Shown: positions 14,614 to 23,434 of the stretch, piece after piece
Layout: each line of letters starts with the position of its first letter
Position numbering within the stretch: position 1 is the stretch's first letter
Assembly (NCBI GenBank): GCA_035696365.1
Contig: DASRQS010000050.1
Location: 129,142-193,141, forward strand
DNA: 64,000 nt
Reading direction: 5' to 3'
From: JALYLC01 sp035696365
Lineage (GTDB): Bacteria; Actinomycetota; Thermoleophilia; Gaiellales; JALYLC01
Notes under the pieces: model-generated
What the model was told of the DNA's origin: nothing
What the model saw: the letters and a program-made list of their open reading frames with translations, nothing else
Database searches by the model: none
Translations under genes and position numbers: made by a program

Positions 14614-15552
14614 ATGTCGGAGCTCGAGCGCAAACTGGCCGGCACGGGCCTCGTGATCACCGGGGAGCTCCCCGGCGTCGACGGAGGCGGTCTCGACGCG
14701 GTGCGCAGAGGGCTGGAGCAGTACCTGCCCTGGGTCGACGCGGTCAACGCGACCGACAACACGGCTGCGCATGCGCACGCCTCCAACGTCGCCGTCGCGA
14801 TCGCGCTCCACTCGCTCGGCGCCGAGCCGATCATGCAGATCGTCTGCCGTGACAAGAACCGCCTCGCGCTGCAGGCCGACATCGTCGGCGCGGCGCTGCA
14901 CGGCATCGAGAACGTCTCCTGCCTGACGGGCGACGACGTCACCGCGGGCGACGAGAAAGAAGCGCGCCGGGTGTTCGATCTCGATGGCCCGCAGCTCATC
15001 GTCACCGCCGGCGCGATCGCGCGGGGGGAGTACCTCTCGGGCCGCAAGATCGAGCCTGCGCCGCACCTCTTCATCGGCGCCGTCGAGAACCCGGGCGCGC
15101 CGCCGCTGGCCTACCGTGCCGACCGCGCGCTCAAGAAGGCGCGCGCCGGCGCGCGCTTCCTGCAGCTTCAGATCTGTTACGAGCCGGCGCATCTGGAGGC
15201 GTTCTGCGCCGAAGGAGCGCGCATCGGCCTGGAGCGGCACACGGCCCTCCTGCCCTCCATCTGCCTCGTGTCGGGTGCGCGGGCACTGGAGTTCATGGAC
15301 GCCGACGTCCCCGGCATCTCCGTTCCGGCGACGACGATCGAGCGCGTCAAGAGCGCCGCTGATCCGCGCGCAGAGGCCTTCGAGCTGGCCGTCGAACAGG
15401 CACGGCACGCCCTCGCGCAACCGGGCGTACGCGGATTGCATCTCATCTCGTTCCGCAAGGACGACGCGGTCGGGCGCTTGTGCGAGCGCCTCGGCATCCC
15501 CACAACCAAGGAGCGAGACGCGAGTGGACACGGTTCTCCAGTCACGGTCTAG
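14614..15552 (+). CDS. Methylene-tetrahydrofolate reductase (MetF-like)
   Basis: A 312-residue flavin TIM-barrel enzyme interconverting 5-methyl-THF and 5,10-methylene-THF. Characteristic stretches are ITGELPGVDGGG, DAVNATDNTAA, IMQIVCRDKNR (folate/FAD region) and VSCLTGDD. In this operon it most likely works in the oxidative direction, converting methyl-THF made from the substrate methyl group to methylene-THF. It lies 4 bases after the MetV-like gene and overlaps the next gene by 29 bases. The window has a second MTHFR domain, in the fusion protein at 24719-26530. Confidence 0.9.
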   Translation: MSELERKLAGTGLVITGELPGVDGGGLDAVRRGLEQYLPWVDAVNATDNTAAHAHASNVAVAIALHSLGAEPIMQIVCRDKNRLALQADIVGAALHGIENVSCLTGDDVTAGDEKEARRVFDLDGPQLIVTAGAIARGEYLSGRKIEPAPHLFIGAVENPGAPPLAYRADRALKKARAGARFLQLQICYEPAHLEAFCAEGARIGLERHTALLPSICLVSGARALEFMDADVPGISVPATTIERVKSAADPRAEAFELAVEQARHALAQPGVRGLHLISFRKDDAVGRLCERLGIPTTKERDASGHGSPVTV

Positions 15553-16384
15553 GACCGTCACGATCGCGATCGACAAGCCGTTCTGCATCATCGGCGAGCG
15601 AATCAACCCGACCGGCCGCAAGGCCTTCGCGCAGGAGTTGCGCGACGGCAACCTCGACCGTGTGCTCGAGGACGCGGACGCCCAGATCGCCATGGGCGCC
15701 GACATGCTCGACGTCAACGCCGGCATCCCGCTGGTCGACGAGGCCGAGCTGCTGGCCCAGATGATCCGGCTGCTGCAGGACCACACCGACATGCCGCTCT
15801 GCATCGACTCCTCGGTGATCGAGGCGCTCGAGGCCGGCCTGGACGCCTACGAGGGCAAGGCCCTCGTCAACTCCGTGACGGGAGAGGACGAGCGCCTCGA
15901 GCTGATCCTGCCGATCGTGGCCAAGCACGGCGCGGCCGTGATCGGACTCACGAACGACGAGACGGGCATCCCGGAGACCGCGGAGAAGCGGCTCGAGATC
16001 GCGCGCAAGATCGTCTCGGTCGCGGGCGACCACGGCATCCCTCCCGAGGACGTGGTGCTCGATCCGCTGGCGATGACCGTGGGCGCCGACCCGCAGGCCG
16101 TGCGCATCACGCTCGACGCGATCGAGATGATCCGCGACGAGCTCGGCGTGAACATGTGCCTGGGGGCATCCAACGTGTCGTTCGGCCTGCCCGAGCGCCA
16201 CACGCTGAACGCCGCGTTCCTGGCCATGGGCTCCGCTCACGGGCTCACGAGCGCGATCATGAACGCGCTCTCGGAGGAGTGCGTGCGCAGCGTGCGCGCG
16301 AGCGATCTCATGCTCGGCAAGGACGAGTGGGGCGCAAACTGGATCTCGGCCCACCGCGCGCGCCAGGCGGCCGTTCCCTCGTGA
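15524..16384 (+). CDS. Methyltetrahydrofolate:corrinoid methyltransferase (pterin-binding, MtqA/AcsE-like)
   Basis: A 286-residue dihydropteroate-synthase-fold enzyme. The pterin-binding sequence IIGERINPTGRKAF opens the barrel; ADMLDVNAG, LCIDSSVIEALEAGL and LGASNVSFGLPERH follow, as in methyl-THF methyltransferases of acetogens and in MetH. It would move the methyl from methyl-Co(III) protein to THF. Start: the GTG at 15524 has AAGGAG 10 bases upstream and gives VDTVLQSRSRTVTIAI. The frame overlaps the reductase gene by 29 bases, so translation is coupled. Confidence 0.9.
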   Translation: MDTVLQSRSRTVTIAIDKPFCIIGERINPTGRKAFAQELRDGNLDRVLEDADAQIAMGADMLDVNAGIPLVDEAELLAQMIRLLQDHTDMPLCIDSSVIEALEAGLDAYEGKALVNSVTGEDERLELILPIVAKHGAAVIGLTNDETGIPETAEKRLEIARKIVSVAGDHGIPPEDVVLDPLAMTVGADPQAVRITLDAIEMIRDELGVNMCLGASNVSFGLPERHTLNAAFLAMGSAHGLTSAIMNALSEECVRSVRASDLMLGKDEWGANWISAHRARQAAVPS

Positions 16385-18252
16385 GCGTGGCCTCCCAGGA
16401 GGCGATGACCGGCGAGGGCGTCGGCCGGGTGCGGCTGCGCTTCCTCCCCGACGGGCCTGAGGTGCGCGTTCCCCCGGGCGTCAGCCTGTTCGACGCCGCG
16501 AGCTGGAACGGGGTCGCGATCGACTCCACCTGCGGCGGCTACGGCACGTGCAAGAAGTGCAAGGTGCGGATCGTGGAGGGCGAGCTGCCGATCAGCTCGG
16601 TCGACCCGCGGGCGTTCACGCCCGACGAGCTGCGCGACGGCTGGCGGCTGGCCTGCCGCGCGCAGGCCTCATGCGACCTCGTGATCGATGTCCCGCCGCT
16701 GCAGACGCGGCCCAAGGCGGCGACGGTGGGCGTCGGGCGCCAGGTGATCCTGCGCCCGAGCGTGCAGAAGCGCTACCTCGAGCTCTCGGAGCCGACGCTG
16801 CAGGATCAGGCCAGCGATCTGGAGCGGATCGTGGCCGCGATGGACGACCTCGAGTTGCGCGTCGGCGTGGACGTCGTGCGCACGCTGCCCCAGCTCGTGC
16901 GCGCCTGCGACTGGAAGGTCACCGCCGTGGTCGTCGACGACGAGCTGATCGGCGTGGAGGCCGGTGACACGACCGGGCGCATGTTCGGGATCGCCTTCGA
17001 CCTCGGCACGACCACGGTGGTCGCGACGCTGCTCGACCTCTCGACGGGCACGCCCGTGGCCGTGCGCTCGATCCTCAACCGCCAGCAGCCCTACGGCGCC
17101 GACGTGATCCGCCGCATCTCCGCGACCATGATGGATCCGACCGTGCTGCCAAAGCTGCAGGAGCTCGCGCAGGGGACGCTCGCCGACCTCGTGGCCGAGG
17201 TGCTGGAGCAGGGCGAGGTCGCCCCCGAGGAGGTCTACGAGGTCGCCCTCGCCGGCAACGCCACGATGACGCAGCTCCTGCTCGGCATCGACCCCGAGCC
17301 GGTCGGCGTCGCGCCGTTCATCATGGCCGCCTCGAGCTACCCGCTCATGCGCGCGGGCGACTTCGGCCTCACGGTGCATCCGCGGGCGCACGCGCACGTC
17401 TTCCCTGCGCTCGGCGCCTACGTCGGGGGCGACATCGTCTCGGGCCTGCTGGCCTCCGGCATGACGCGCGACAAGCGCCTCCGGCTGTTCATCGACGTCG
17501 GTACCAACTGTGAGATCGCGCTCGGCAACGTGGAGCGACTTCTCACCACCGCCGCTCCGGCCGGGCCGGCCTTCGAGGCCGCGCAGATTCGCTGCGGCAT
17601 GCGCGCCGCCGACGGCGCGATCGAGACGGTGCGCATCAAGGACGAGGAGATCGCGCTCGGCGTGATCGGCGACGCCACGCCGCTCGGGATCTGCGGCTCG
17701 GGCCTGGTCGACGCCGTCGCGGAGCTCGTCAAGTGCGGCCTGCTGGATCACTCGGGCCGCTTCGTGCCCGACGAGGCCGCGGCCGAGCTGCACCCCGCTC
17801 TGGCCGAGCGCCTCGTGGCGATCGACGGCGAGCGTATCTTCGTGCTCGCCTGGGCCGGCGAGCCGGGCGACGCAGAGGGCGCGGTCTACCTGTCGCAGCG
17901 CGACGTGCGCGAGCTGCAATTCGCCAAAGCCTCGATCGCGACCGGCTGGGCCCTGCTGGTCGAGCAGCTCGGCGTGAAGGTGTCCGACATCCAGCAGGTG
18001 CTGCTGGCCGGCTCGTTCGGGTCGTACCTCTCGCCCGCCTCGGCCGTGCGCATCGGGCTCGTGCCCAAGCTGGCGTTGCCGCGCATCGTGGCAGCCGGCA
18101 ACGTGGCGGGCGAGGGGGCGAAGATGATCCTGCTCTCGGCGCAGGAGCGCGCCGCCGCGGCCGCCCTGGTGCACGAGGTTGAGTACGTCGAGCTGTCGGA
18201 CCGGCCCGACTTCAACGACCTCTTCATCGACCAGCTCTCCTTCCCGGCATGA
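16381..18252 (+). CDS. Reductive activator of corrinoid proteins (RACo, RamQ-like)
   Basis: A 623-residue ATP-dependent activase. The N-terminal [2Fe-2S] ferredoxin domain has C51-x5-C57-x2-C60 and C92. A linker and middle domain follow, then an ASKHA-type ATPase domain (DUF4445) with FGIAFDLGTTTVVATLLDL, RLFIDVGTNCEIALG and GICGSGLVDAVAEL. RACo proteins rescue corrinoid proteins inactivated to Co(II) by reducing them to Co(I). The [2Fe-2S] form resembles RACo and RamQ of bacteria, not the archaeal RamA with two [4Fe-4S] clusters. GTG start overlaps the upstream stop. The electron donor is not encoded nearby. Confidence 0.92.
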   Translation: MSVASQEAMTGEGVGRVRLRFLPDGPEVRVPPGVSLFDAASWNGVAIDSTCGGYGTCKKCKVRIVEGELPISSVDPRAFTPDELRDGWRLACRAQASCDLVIDVPPLQTRPKAATVGVGRQVILRPSVQKRYLELSEPTLQDQASDLERIVAAMDDLELRVGVDVVRTLPQLVRACDWKVTAVVVDDELIGVEAGDTTGRMFGIAFDLGTTTVVATLLDLSTGTPVAVRSILNRQQPYGADVIRRISATMMDPTVLPKLQELAQGTLADLVAEVLEQGEVAPEEVYEVALAGNATMTQLLLGIDPEPVGVAPFIMAASSYPLMRAGDFGLTVHPRAHAHVFPALGAYVGGDIVSGLLASGMTRDKRLRLFIDVGTNCEIALGNVERLLTTAAPAGPAFEAAQIRCGMRAADGAIETVRIKDEEIALGVIGDATPLGICGSGLVDAVAELVKCGLLDHSGRFVPDEAAAELHPALAERLVAIDGERIFVLAWAGEPGDAEGAVYLSQRDVRELQFAKASIATGWALLVEQLGVKVSDIQQVLLAGSFGSYLSPASAVRIGLVPKLALPRIVAAGNVAGEGAKMILLSAQERAAAAALVHEVEYVELSDRPDFNDLFIDQLSFPA

Positions 18253-18839
18253 CGGTCGGCGTGGTCGCCTGCGGGGCACTGGCGCTGCACGTGCGGGCGA
18301 TCGCCCGCCGGCGCGGGCTCGACCTCGACGTGCACGCCCTGCCGCCGCAGCTGCACAACCGGCCCGAGCGCATCGCGCCGGCGGTGGCCGAGCAGCTGGC
18401 CGAGCTGCAGGGCCGCCACGAGCGCGTCGCGGTGGCCTACGCCGACTGCGGCAGCTACGGGGCCCTCGACGCGCTGCTCGACGGCACGGGGATCGAGCGA
18501 CTGGCCGGCGACACGTGTTACGACCTGTTCGGCTTCGACGAGGTGCACGAGGCGCTCGCGGAGGAGCCCGGCACGTACTTCCTCACCGACTTCCTCGCGC
18601 GCACCTTCGAGCGCACGGTCTGGCGCTCGCTCGGCCTCGACCGCTACCCCGAGCTGCGCGATGACTACTTCCACTCGTATCGCCGCTGCGTGTGGCTCGC
18701 GCAGCGGCCCACGCCGCCGCTGCGCAGGGCCGCGGAGCACGCGGCCGGGCTGCTCGGGCTGCCACTGAGCGAGCGCGTCGTCGGCGAGGGCGGCCTCGAG
18801 CGCGAGCTCGTGCGGATCTGCGGCGCGGCAGGAGCATGA
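18249..18839 (+). CDS. DUF1638 protein of the methylamine/corrinoid neighbourhood
   Basis: A 196-residue protein of a family of unknown function that is often found beside methylamine methyltransferase and corrinoid genes. Three conserved-looking cysteines are C8 (VGVVACGAL), C67 (AYADCGSYG) and C90 (GDTCYDLFGF), with H36 in QLHNRPE; these could form a metal site. No signal or membrane segment is seen. Start and stop both overlap neighbours by 4 bases, so it is made in step with the activase and the flavoprotein. A role in corrinoid-protein maturation or in handling the demethylated product is a guess. Confidence 0.8.
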   Translation: MTVGVVACGALALHVRAIARRRGLDLDVHALPPQLHNRPERIAPAVAEQLAELQGRHERVAVAYADCGSYGALDALLDGTGIERLAGDTCYDLFGFDEVHEALAEEPGTYFLTDFLARTFERTVWRSLGLDRYPELRDDYFHSYRRCVWLAQRPTPPLRRAAEHAAGLLGLPLSERVVGEGGLERELVRICGAAGA

Positions 18840-21277
18840 AGGAGCGCGCCGAGGTCGTCGTGATCGGCGCCGGCATCGTGGGCTGCGCCGCGGCGCACTA
18901 CCTGACGCTGGCCGGCGTTCGCGACGTCGTCGTGGTCGATCAGGGCCCCCTGGGCGACACGGGCGGCTCCTCGTTCCACGCTCCGGGCCTCTGCTTCCAG
19001 ACCAACGGCTCAAAGCTCTCCTGCACGCTCGCGCAGTGGTCGCGCGAGCTCTATCGCGAGCTCGACACGCCGGAGCGCCGCACCTGGTGGGAGGTCGGCT
19101 CGCTCGAGGCCGCCACCACACCAGAGCGCCTGGCCGAGATCAAGCGCCGCCATGCGTTCGCGACGTCCTGGGGGCTCCCGAGTCACGTGATCACGCCGGA
19201 CGAGGCGCTGCGCCACGTCCCGCTGCTCGACCGCGACCTCCTGCATGGGGCGCTGCACGTGCCGAGCGACGGCATCGCCAAGGGCGCCAACATCTGCCAG
19301 GCGCTGCAGGAGCAGGCGGAATCCCGGGGTGCGACCTTCATCGGCAACACGCGCGCGACCGGGATCGACCTGAGCGGCGGGCGGGTGCGCGCCGTGGAGA
19401 CCGACCAGGGCGTGATCCGCACCTCGACGGCGCTCGTGAGCCTGGGCCTGTGGGGCCCCGAGTTCATGCGCGCGCTCGGCCTGCCGCTGGTCGCGATGCA
19501 GCCGATGCAGCACCTCTTCGCCTGGACCGAGCCGCTGCCCGAGCTGGCCGGGACGATGCTCGAGATCGAGCATCCGATACTGCGCCATCAGGATCGCGCG
19601 ATGTACTTCCGCCAGCGCGGGGAGGGCTACGGCATCGGCGCCTACGGGCACGACCCGATCACCATCGAGCCGCACGAGCTCGAACGCCATCCCGACGGCC
19701 ATCAGATCGCGACCGGACCGTTCTCCGAGCAGCACTGGCCGGAGTCGCTGGCGTGGGCGCACGAGCTGCTGCCGCCGCTCGCGAACGTCGCTATCGCCGA
19801 GACGTTCAACGGCCACTTCTCGTTCGCCGTCGACAACAACTCGTTCGCGGGCCCCGCGACGGAGGTCGACGGCCTCTGGCTGGCCGACGGCATCTGGGTC
19901 ACGCACGGCGGTGGCACCGCGAAGGCCGTGGTCGACCTCATGACGACGGGCCGCTGCGCGCTCGACCTCGGCCCGATGCACCCCGACCGGCTGCACCCGT
20001 TCCAGCGCAGCCCGCTGTATGTGAATGCGCGAGGGCGCACGCAGTACGACGAGGTCTACGACATCATCCACCCCGGGCAGGTGCTGGCCTACCCGCGCAG
20101 CGTGCGCACCACGCCCTGGCACGAGCGCTTCCTCGATCACGGCGCCGAGCTCACCGAGAGCGCCGGCTGGGAGCGGGGCCAGTGGTTCCGCGCGAACGAC
20201 GCGCTGCCGCTCCCCGAGGTCATGCCCGATCGCTCGGCCTGGGCGCAGCGGCACTGGTCGCCGACCATCGGCCGGGAGCACGTGGCGACCCGCACCGGCG
20301 TCGGTGTCTTCGACCTGACGCCGTTCGTCAAGGTCGAGGCCGAGGGGCCGGGCGTCACGGAGTGGCTCAACCGGGTGTGCGCGAGCGAGATGGACAGGCC
20401 GGTCGGCCGCATCCTCTACACGACGGTGCTCGATCACGACGGCGGCTGCGTGTGTGACCTCACCGTCACGCGGCTGGCCGACGAGCGCTACCTGCTCGTG
20501 ACGGGCGGCGGCTCCGGCCCGCGCGACGTCGCCTGGCTGCGCGGCGAACTCCCCGAGGGGGACTCCGTGCGCCTGCGCGACGTGTCGTCGTCGCTCGGCG
20601 TGCTGGGGCTGTGGGGGCCGCGCGCCGGCGAGGTGCTCGCGCGTCTCAGCCCCGACGACCTCTCCTTCCCCTACCTGAGCGCGCGCGAGATCTGGGTCGG
20701 CGCCGTGCCGGCGCTCGCACTGCGCATCTCGTACGCCGGCGAGCTGGGCTGGGAGCTGTACACGCCCACCGAGCACGGGCGCTATCTCTGGGACCAGCTG
20801 TTCGAGGCGGGTGCCGAGTCGGGCATCGTGGCCTGCGGCACGGGCGCATTCAACTCGCTGCGCATGGAGAAGGGCTACCGCTTCGCGGGCGTCGATATGA
20901 CGCGCGAGCACACGCCGTTCGAGGCCGGCCTCGGCTTCACGGTGCATTTCACCAAGCCCGACTTCAACGGCCGTGAGGCGGCCCTCGCCGCGCGCGCACG
21001 TGGGCCGCGCAAGCGCCTGCGCTGTCTCGTGCTCGACGACCTGCACGGCACCTGTTACGGCGGCGAGCCGCTCGAGCGCGACGGCCATGCGGTCGGCTAC
21101 GTGGCGAGCGCCGACTTCGGCTACACCGTCGGGCGCCAGATCCTGCTCGGCTGGCTGCCGCCGGAGCTCTCGGCGGAGGGCACGCAGGTCGACGTCGACA
21201 TCCTCGGCGATCACCACGGCGCCACGGTCACGCACGAGCCGCTCTACGACCCCAGCGGTGAGCGGCTCCGCGTCTGA
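18836..21277 (+). CDS. Dimethylglycine/sarcosine dehydrogenase-like FAD protein with GcvT domain
   Basis: An 813-residue two-part enzyme. Residues about 1-370 are a DAO-type FAD domain (GxGxxG at 11-16; H48 in GSSFHAPGL is placed like the His that covalently holds FAD in dimethylglycine dehydrogenase). About 370-430 is the FAO_M-type linker, and about 430-813 a glycine-cleavage-T-like THF domain (ISYAGELGWELYTPTEHG, GTGAFNSLRMEKGYR). It would oxidise an N-methyl group and hand the formaldehyde-level carbon to THF as methylene-THF. Placed after the corrinoid genes, it probably takes the dimethylated product and removes further methyls. No HGGGTAKA gap, frameshift or truncation is seen. Confidence 0.9.
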   Translation: MKERAEVVVIGAGIVGCAAAHYLTLAGVRDVVVVDQGPLGDTGGSSFHAPGLCFQTNGSKLSCTLAQWSRELYRELDTPERRTWWEVGSLEAATTPERLAEIKRRHAFATSWGLPSHVITPDEALRHVPLLDRDLLHGALHVPSDGIAKGANICQALQEQAESRGATFIGNTRATGIDLSGGRVRAVETDQGVIRTSTALVSLGLWGPEFMRALGLPLVAMQPMQHLFAWTEPLPELAGTMLEIEHPILRHQDRAMYFRQRGEGYGIGAYGHDPITIEPHELERHPDGHQIATGPFSEQHWPESLAWAHELLPPLANVAIAETFNGHFSFAVDNNSFAGPATEVDGLWLADGIWVTHGGGTAKAVVDLMTTGRCALDLGPMHPDRLHPFQRSPLYVNARGRTQYDEVYDIIHPGQVLAYPRSVRTTPWHERFLDHGAELTESAGWERGQWFRANDALPLPEVMPDRSAWAQRHWSPTIGREHVATRTGVGVFDLTPFVKVEAEGPGVTEWLNRVCASEMDRPVGRILYTTVLDHDGGCVCDLTVTRLADERYLLVTGGGSGPRDVAWLRGELPEGDSVRLRDVSSSLGVLGLWGPRAGEVLARLSPDDLSFPYLSAREIWVGAVPALALRISYAGELGWELYTPTEHGRYLWDQLFEAGAESGIVACGTGAFNSLRMEKGYRFAGVDMTREHTPFEAGLGFTVHFTKPDFNGREAALAARARGPRKRLRCLVLDDLHGTCYGGEPLERDGHAVGYVASADFGYTVGRQILLGWLPPELSAEGTQVDVDILGDHHGATVTHEPLYDPSGERLRV

Positions 21278-21463
21278 CGATCGCGACGAACGCCGCCTCC
21301 AGATGCGCAAGCGCGTCCCGCAGGCATGGAGGCCTTCCCGCACCGCCTGCCGGGCGGGTGCTCGCGGAGCAGGAATGAGCCCTCGCTTGCACTAAAGCGG
21401 TGTGCGTGAGAAAGTCGCGGGCGCATTCTTCCGCCGCCGGAGTCAAGCACCAGGAGGGCTCGT

Positions 21464-23014
21464 ATGAGTGAACCGGTCCACGCCGATGCGAACGATCTCG
21501 CGTCGTTCGGGTACAAGCAGGAGCTGAACCGCTCGCTCGGATCGTTCTCGAGCTTCGCCGCGGGCTTCTCCTACATCTCCATTCTGACCGGGATGTTCCA
21601 GACGGCCGCGCTGGGCTTCCTCTTCGCCGGTCGCGCCTTCATCTGGGCCTGGCCGATCGTTTTCTTGGGGCAGATGGCGGTCGCGCTCAACTTCGCCGAG
21701 CTGGCCGCCCACTTCCCGCTCGCCGGCTCCGTGTACCAGTGGTCGAAGCGCCTGGCCGGAAAGCCCTGGGCCTGGAACACGGGCTGGATCTACCTCTGCG
21801 CGCAGATCGTGACCATTCCGGCTGTGGCGCTGGCGTGGCAGGTGATCCTCCCGCAGATCACGCCGAAGTTCCAGTTCGTCAAATGCACGGTCTCGACAGC
21901 CCCCGGCTCGACCTGCGCCGACAAGAACTACCCCGGCGTCTTCGATCCCGCGTTCGCCAAGAACGCGTTCATCCTCGGCGCGATCATGATCCTGCTGACG
22001 ACGTTCGTGAACCTCATGGGCGTGCGCGTCATCTCGAGGATCAACAACATCGGGGTGATCGCGGAGCTCGTGGGGGCGGTCGGCCTCATCCTCCTGCTGG
22101 CGATCAACATCAAGCACGGCCCCTCGGTGCTCTTCAAGACCGACGGCACCGGCGCGGGGCATCAGTGGGGCTACTTCGGAGCGCTGCTGCTGGGCGCGAT
22201 CATGCCGCTCTACGTGATGTACGGCTTCGACAGTGCGGGCTCACTGGCCGAGGAGACCGCGGATCCGCGGCGCACGGCACCGAAGGCGCTCATCCGCGCA
22301 CTCCTGACGGCCGGCGTGCTCGGGTTCCTCCTGATCGGCTTCGGCACCATGGCGGTCGACAAGCAGGCCACGGGCTTCGGGCTGACGTCCATCACGAAGG
22401 ACGTTCTCGGCGACACCTGGGGCAACGTCTGGCTCGCCGACGTCGGTCTCGCGATCTTCGTCTGCTGCCTGGCGATCCAGGCCATGAGCATCCGGATCCT
22501 GTTCTCCATGGCACGCGACGGCAACCTGCCGTTCGCGCGTCAGCTCGCGAGCGTCTCGGCCAAGCACCGGGTGCCGGTCGTCCCGGCCCTGACATCGGGG
22601 GTCATCGCGCTCATCATCCTCGCGTTCAACATCGTCAACCCCTCGGCCTTCACGATCATCATCTCGCTGGGCATCATCCTCATGTACATCGCGTATCTGG
22701 GTGTGACGATCCCGCTTCTGCGCAAGCGGAGTCAGGGCTGGCCCGGCAACCTGCCAGACTCGAAGGAGGGGCTGTTCGCGCTGGGGAACTGGGGCGTTCC
22801 GATCAACGCGATCGCGATCCTCTACGGCGCGTCCATGGTCGTCAACCTCGAGTGGCCGCGTGTCGCGCTGTACGTCGACGATACGTACAAGTGGGGCCCG
22901 ATCGTCGCCACGATCGCGCTCGCCGGCTTCGGGCTGATCTACTACTACGCCATCCAGCAGCACAAGGGCGAGGTGCTCGAGGAGCACCGCGCCGAGGCTG
23001 CGGCAGGCGACTGA
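21464..23014 (+). CDS. APC-superfamily amino acid/amine permease
   Basis: A 516-residue inner-membrane transporter with about 12 hydrophobic helices. The first helices carry GSFSSFAAGFSYISILTG and FAELAAHFPLAGSVYQWSKRL, typical of the amino acid/choline (ACT) branch of the APC superfamily. CAQIVTIPAVALAWQ and YGFDSAGSLAEETADPRRTAPKA follow. AGGAGGG (21452-21458) precedes the ATG. It stands 186 bases downstream of the demethylase operon on the same strand and may import the methylated amine or export product; substrate is not determined by sequence. The gap before it has a TTGCAC box at 21387 but no convincing riboswitch. Confidence 0.88.
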   Translation: MSEPVHADANDLASFGYKQELNRSLGSFSSFAAGFSYISILTGMFQTAALGFLFAGRAFIWAWPIVFLGQMAVALNFAELAAHFPLAGSVYQWSKRLAGKPWAWNTGWIYLCAQIVTIPAVALAWQVILPQITPKFQFVKCTVSTAPGSTCADKNYPGVFDPAFAKNAFILGAIMILLTTFVNLMGVRVISRINNIGVIAELVGAVGLILLLAINIKHGPSVLFKTDGTGAGHQWGYFGALLLGAIMPLYVMYGFDSAGSLAEETADPRRTAPKALIRALLTAGVLGFLLIGFGTMAVDKQATGFGLTSITKDVLGDTWGNVWLADVGLAIFVCCLAIQAMSIRILFSMARDGNLPFARQLASVSAKHRVPVVPALTSGVIALIILAFNIVNPSAFTIIISLGIILMYIAYLGVTIPLLRKRSQGWPGNLPDSKEGLFALGNWGVPINAIAILYGASMVVNLEWPRVALYVDDTYKWGPIVATIALAGFGLIYYYAIQQHKGEVLEEHRAEAAAGD

Positions 23015-23065
23015 TCGCGCGGGTTGGGCGGGCGCTCGTGTCCGCCCACCCCGCCAGGAACGCCC

Positions 23066-23428
23066 ATGGATGAGCCGTTCAGGGAGCTCGCCCGCCGCGA
23101 TGCGAAGGCGATACGCAGCGGCATGGCGATGGCCGTCGTTGCGCTTGTCATCGGTGTCATCGGTCTCTTCGCCGGCCCGATCGTCGGCTTCTTCGCGATG
23201 CTCGTCGCCGGGCTCGTTCAGCTGAACATCCTCTACGCGTGGCTCACGGGGCCGCGCCTCATGGCCGAGCGCCGACCCCTGCTCACGCCTGGGGTGCTCG
23301 CAGGAATTCCCTTCGCCATGGGCGCATACGCGCTCTTCGGCGGGGTGGGGGCGATCGTCGCGTCTCTGCCGGCCGCGTTCTTTGCGACGATCATCATGGG
23401 CATGACCCTCGCGACCCGTCGCACCTGA
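23066..23428 (+). CDS. Small integral membrane protein of unknown function
   Basis: A 120-residue protein with three to four hydrophobic segments (MAMAVVALVIGVIGLFAG, IVGFFAMLVAGLVQLN, GVLAGIPFAMGAYALFG, AIVASLPAAFFATIIMG). I do not recognise a family. The ATG at 23066 follows CAGGAA at 5 bases. It sits between the permease and a glycosyltransferase, 6 bases before the latter, and is probably co-transcribed with both. A transporter accessory role is possible but unsupported. Confidence 0.7.
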   Translation: MDEPFRELARRDAKAIRSGMAMAVVALVIGVIGLFAGPIVGFFAMLVAGLVQLNILYAWLTGPRLMAERRPLLTPGVLAGIPFAMGAYALFGGVGAIVASLPAAFFATIIMGMTLATRRT

Positions 23429-23434
23429 CGCTCG

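Noticed and set aside
21278..21463. Riboswitch (for example glycine or SAH) upstream of the permease
   Set aside because: I compared the gap with the motifs I know and found no conserved core; only a weak TTGCAC box and short hairpins.
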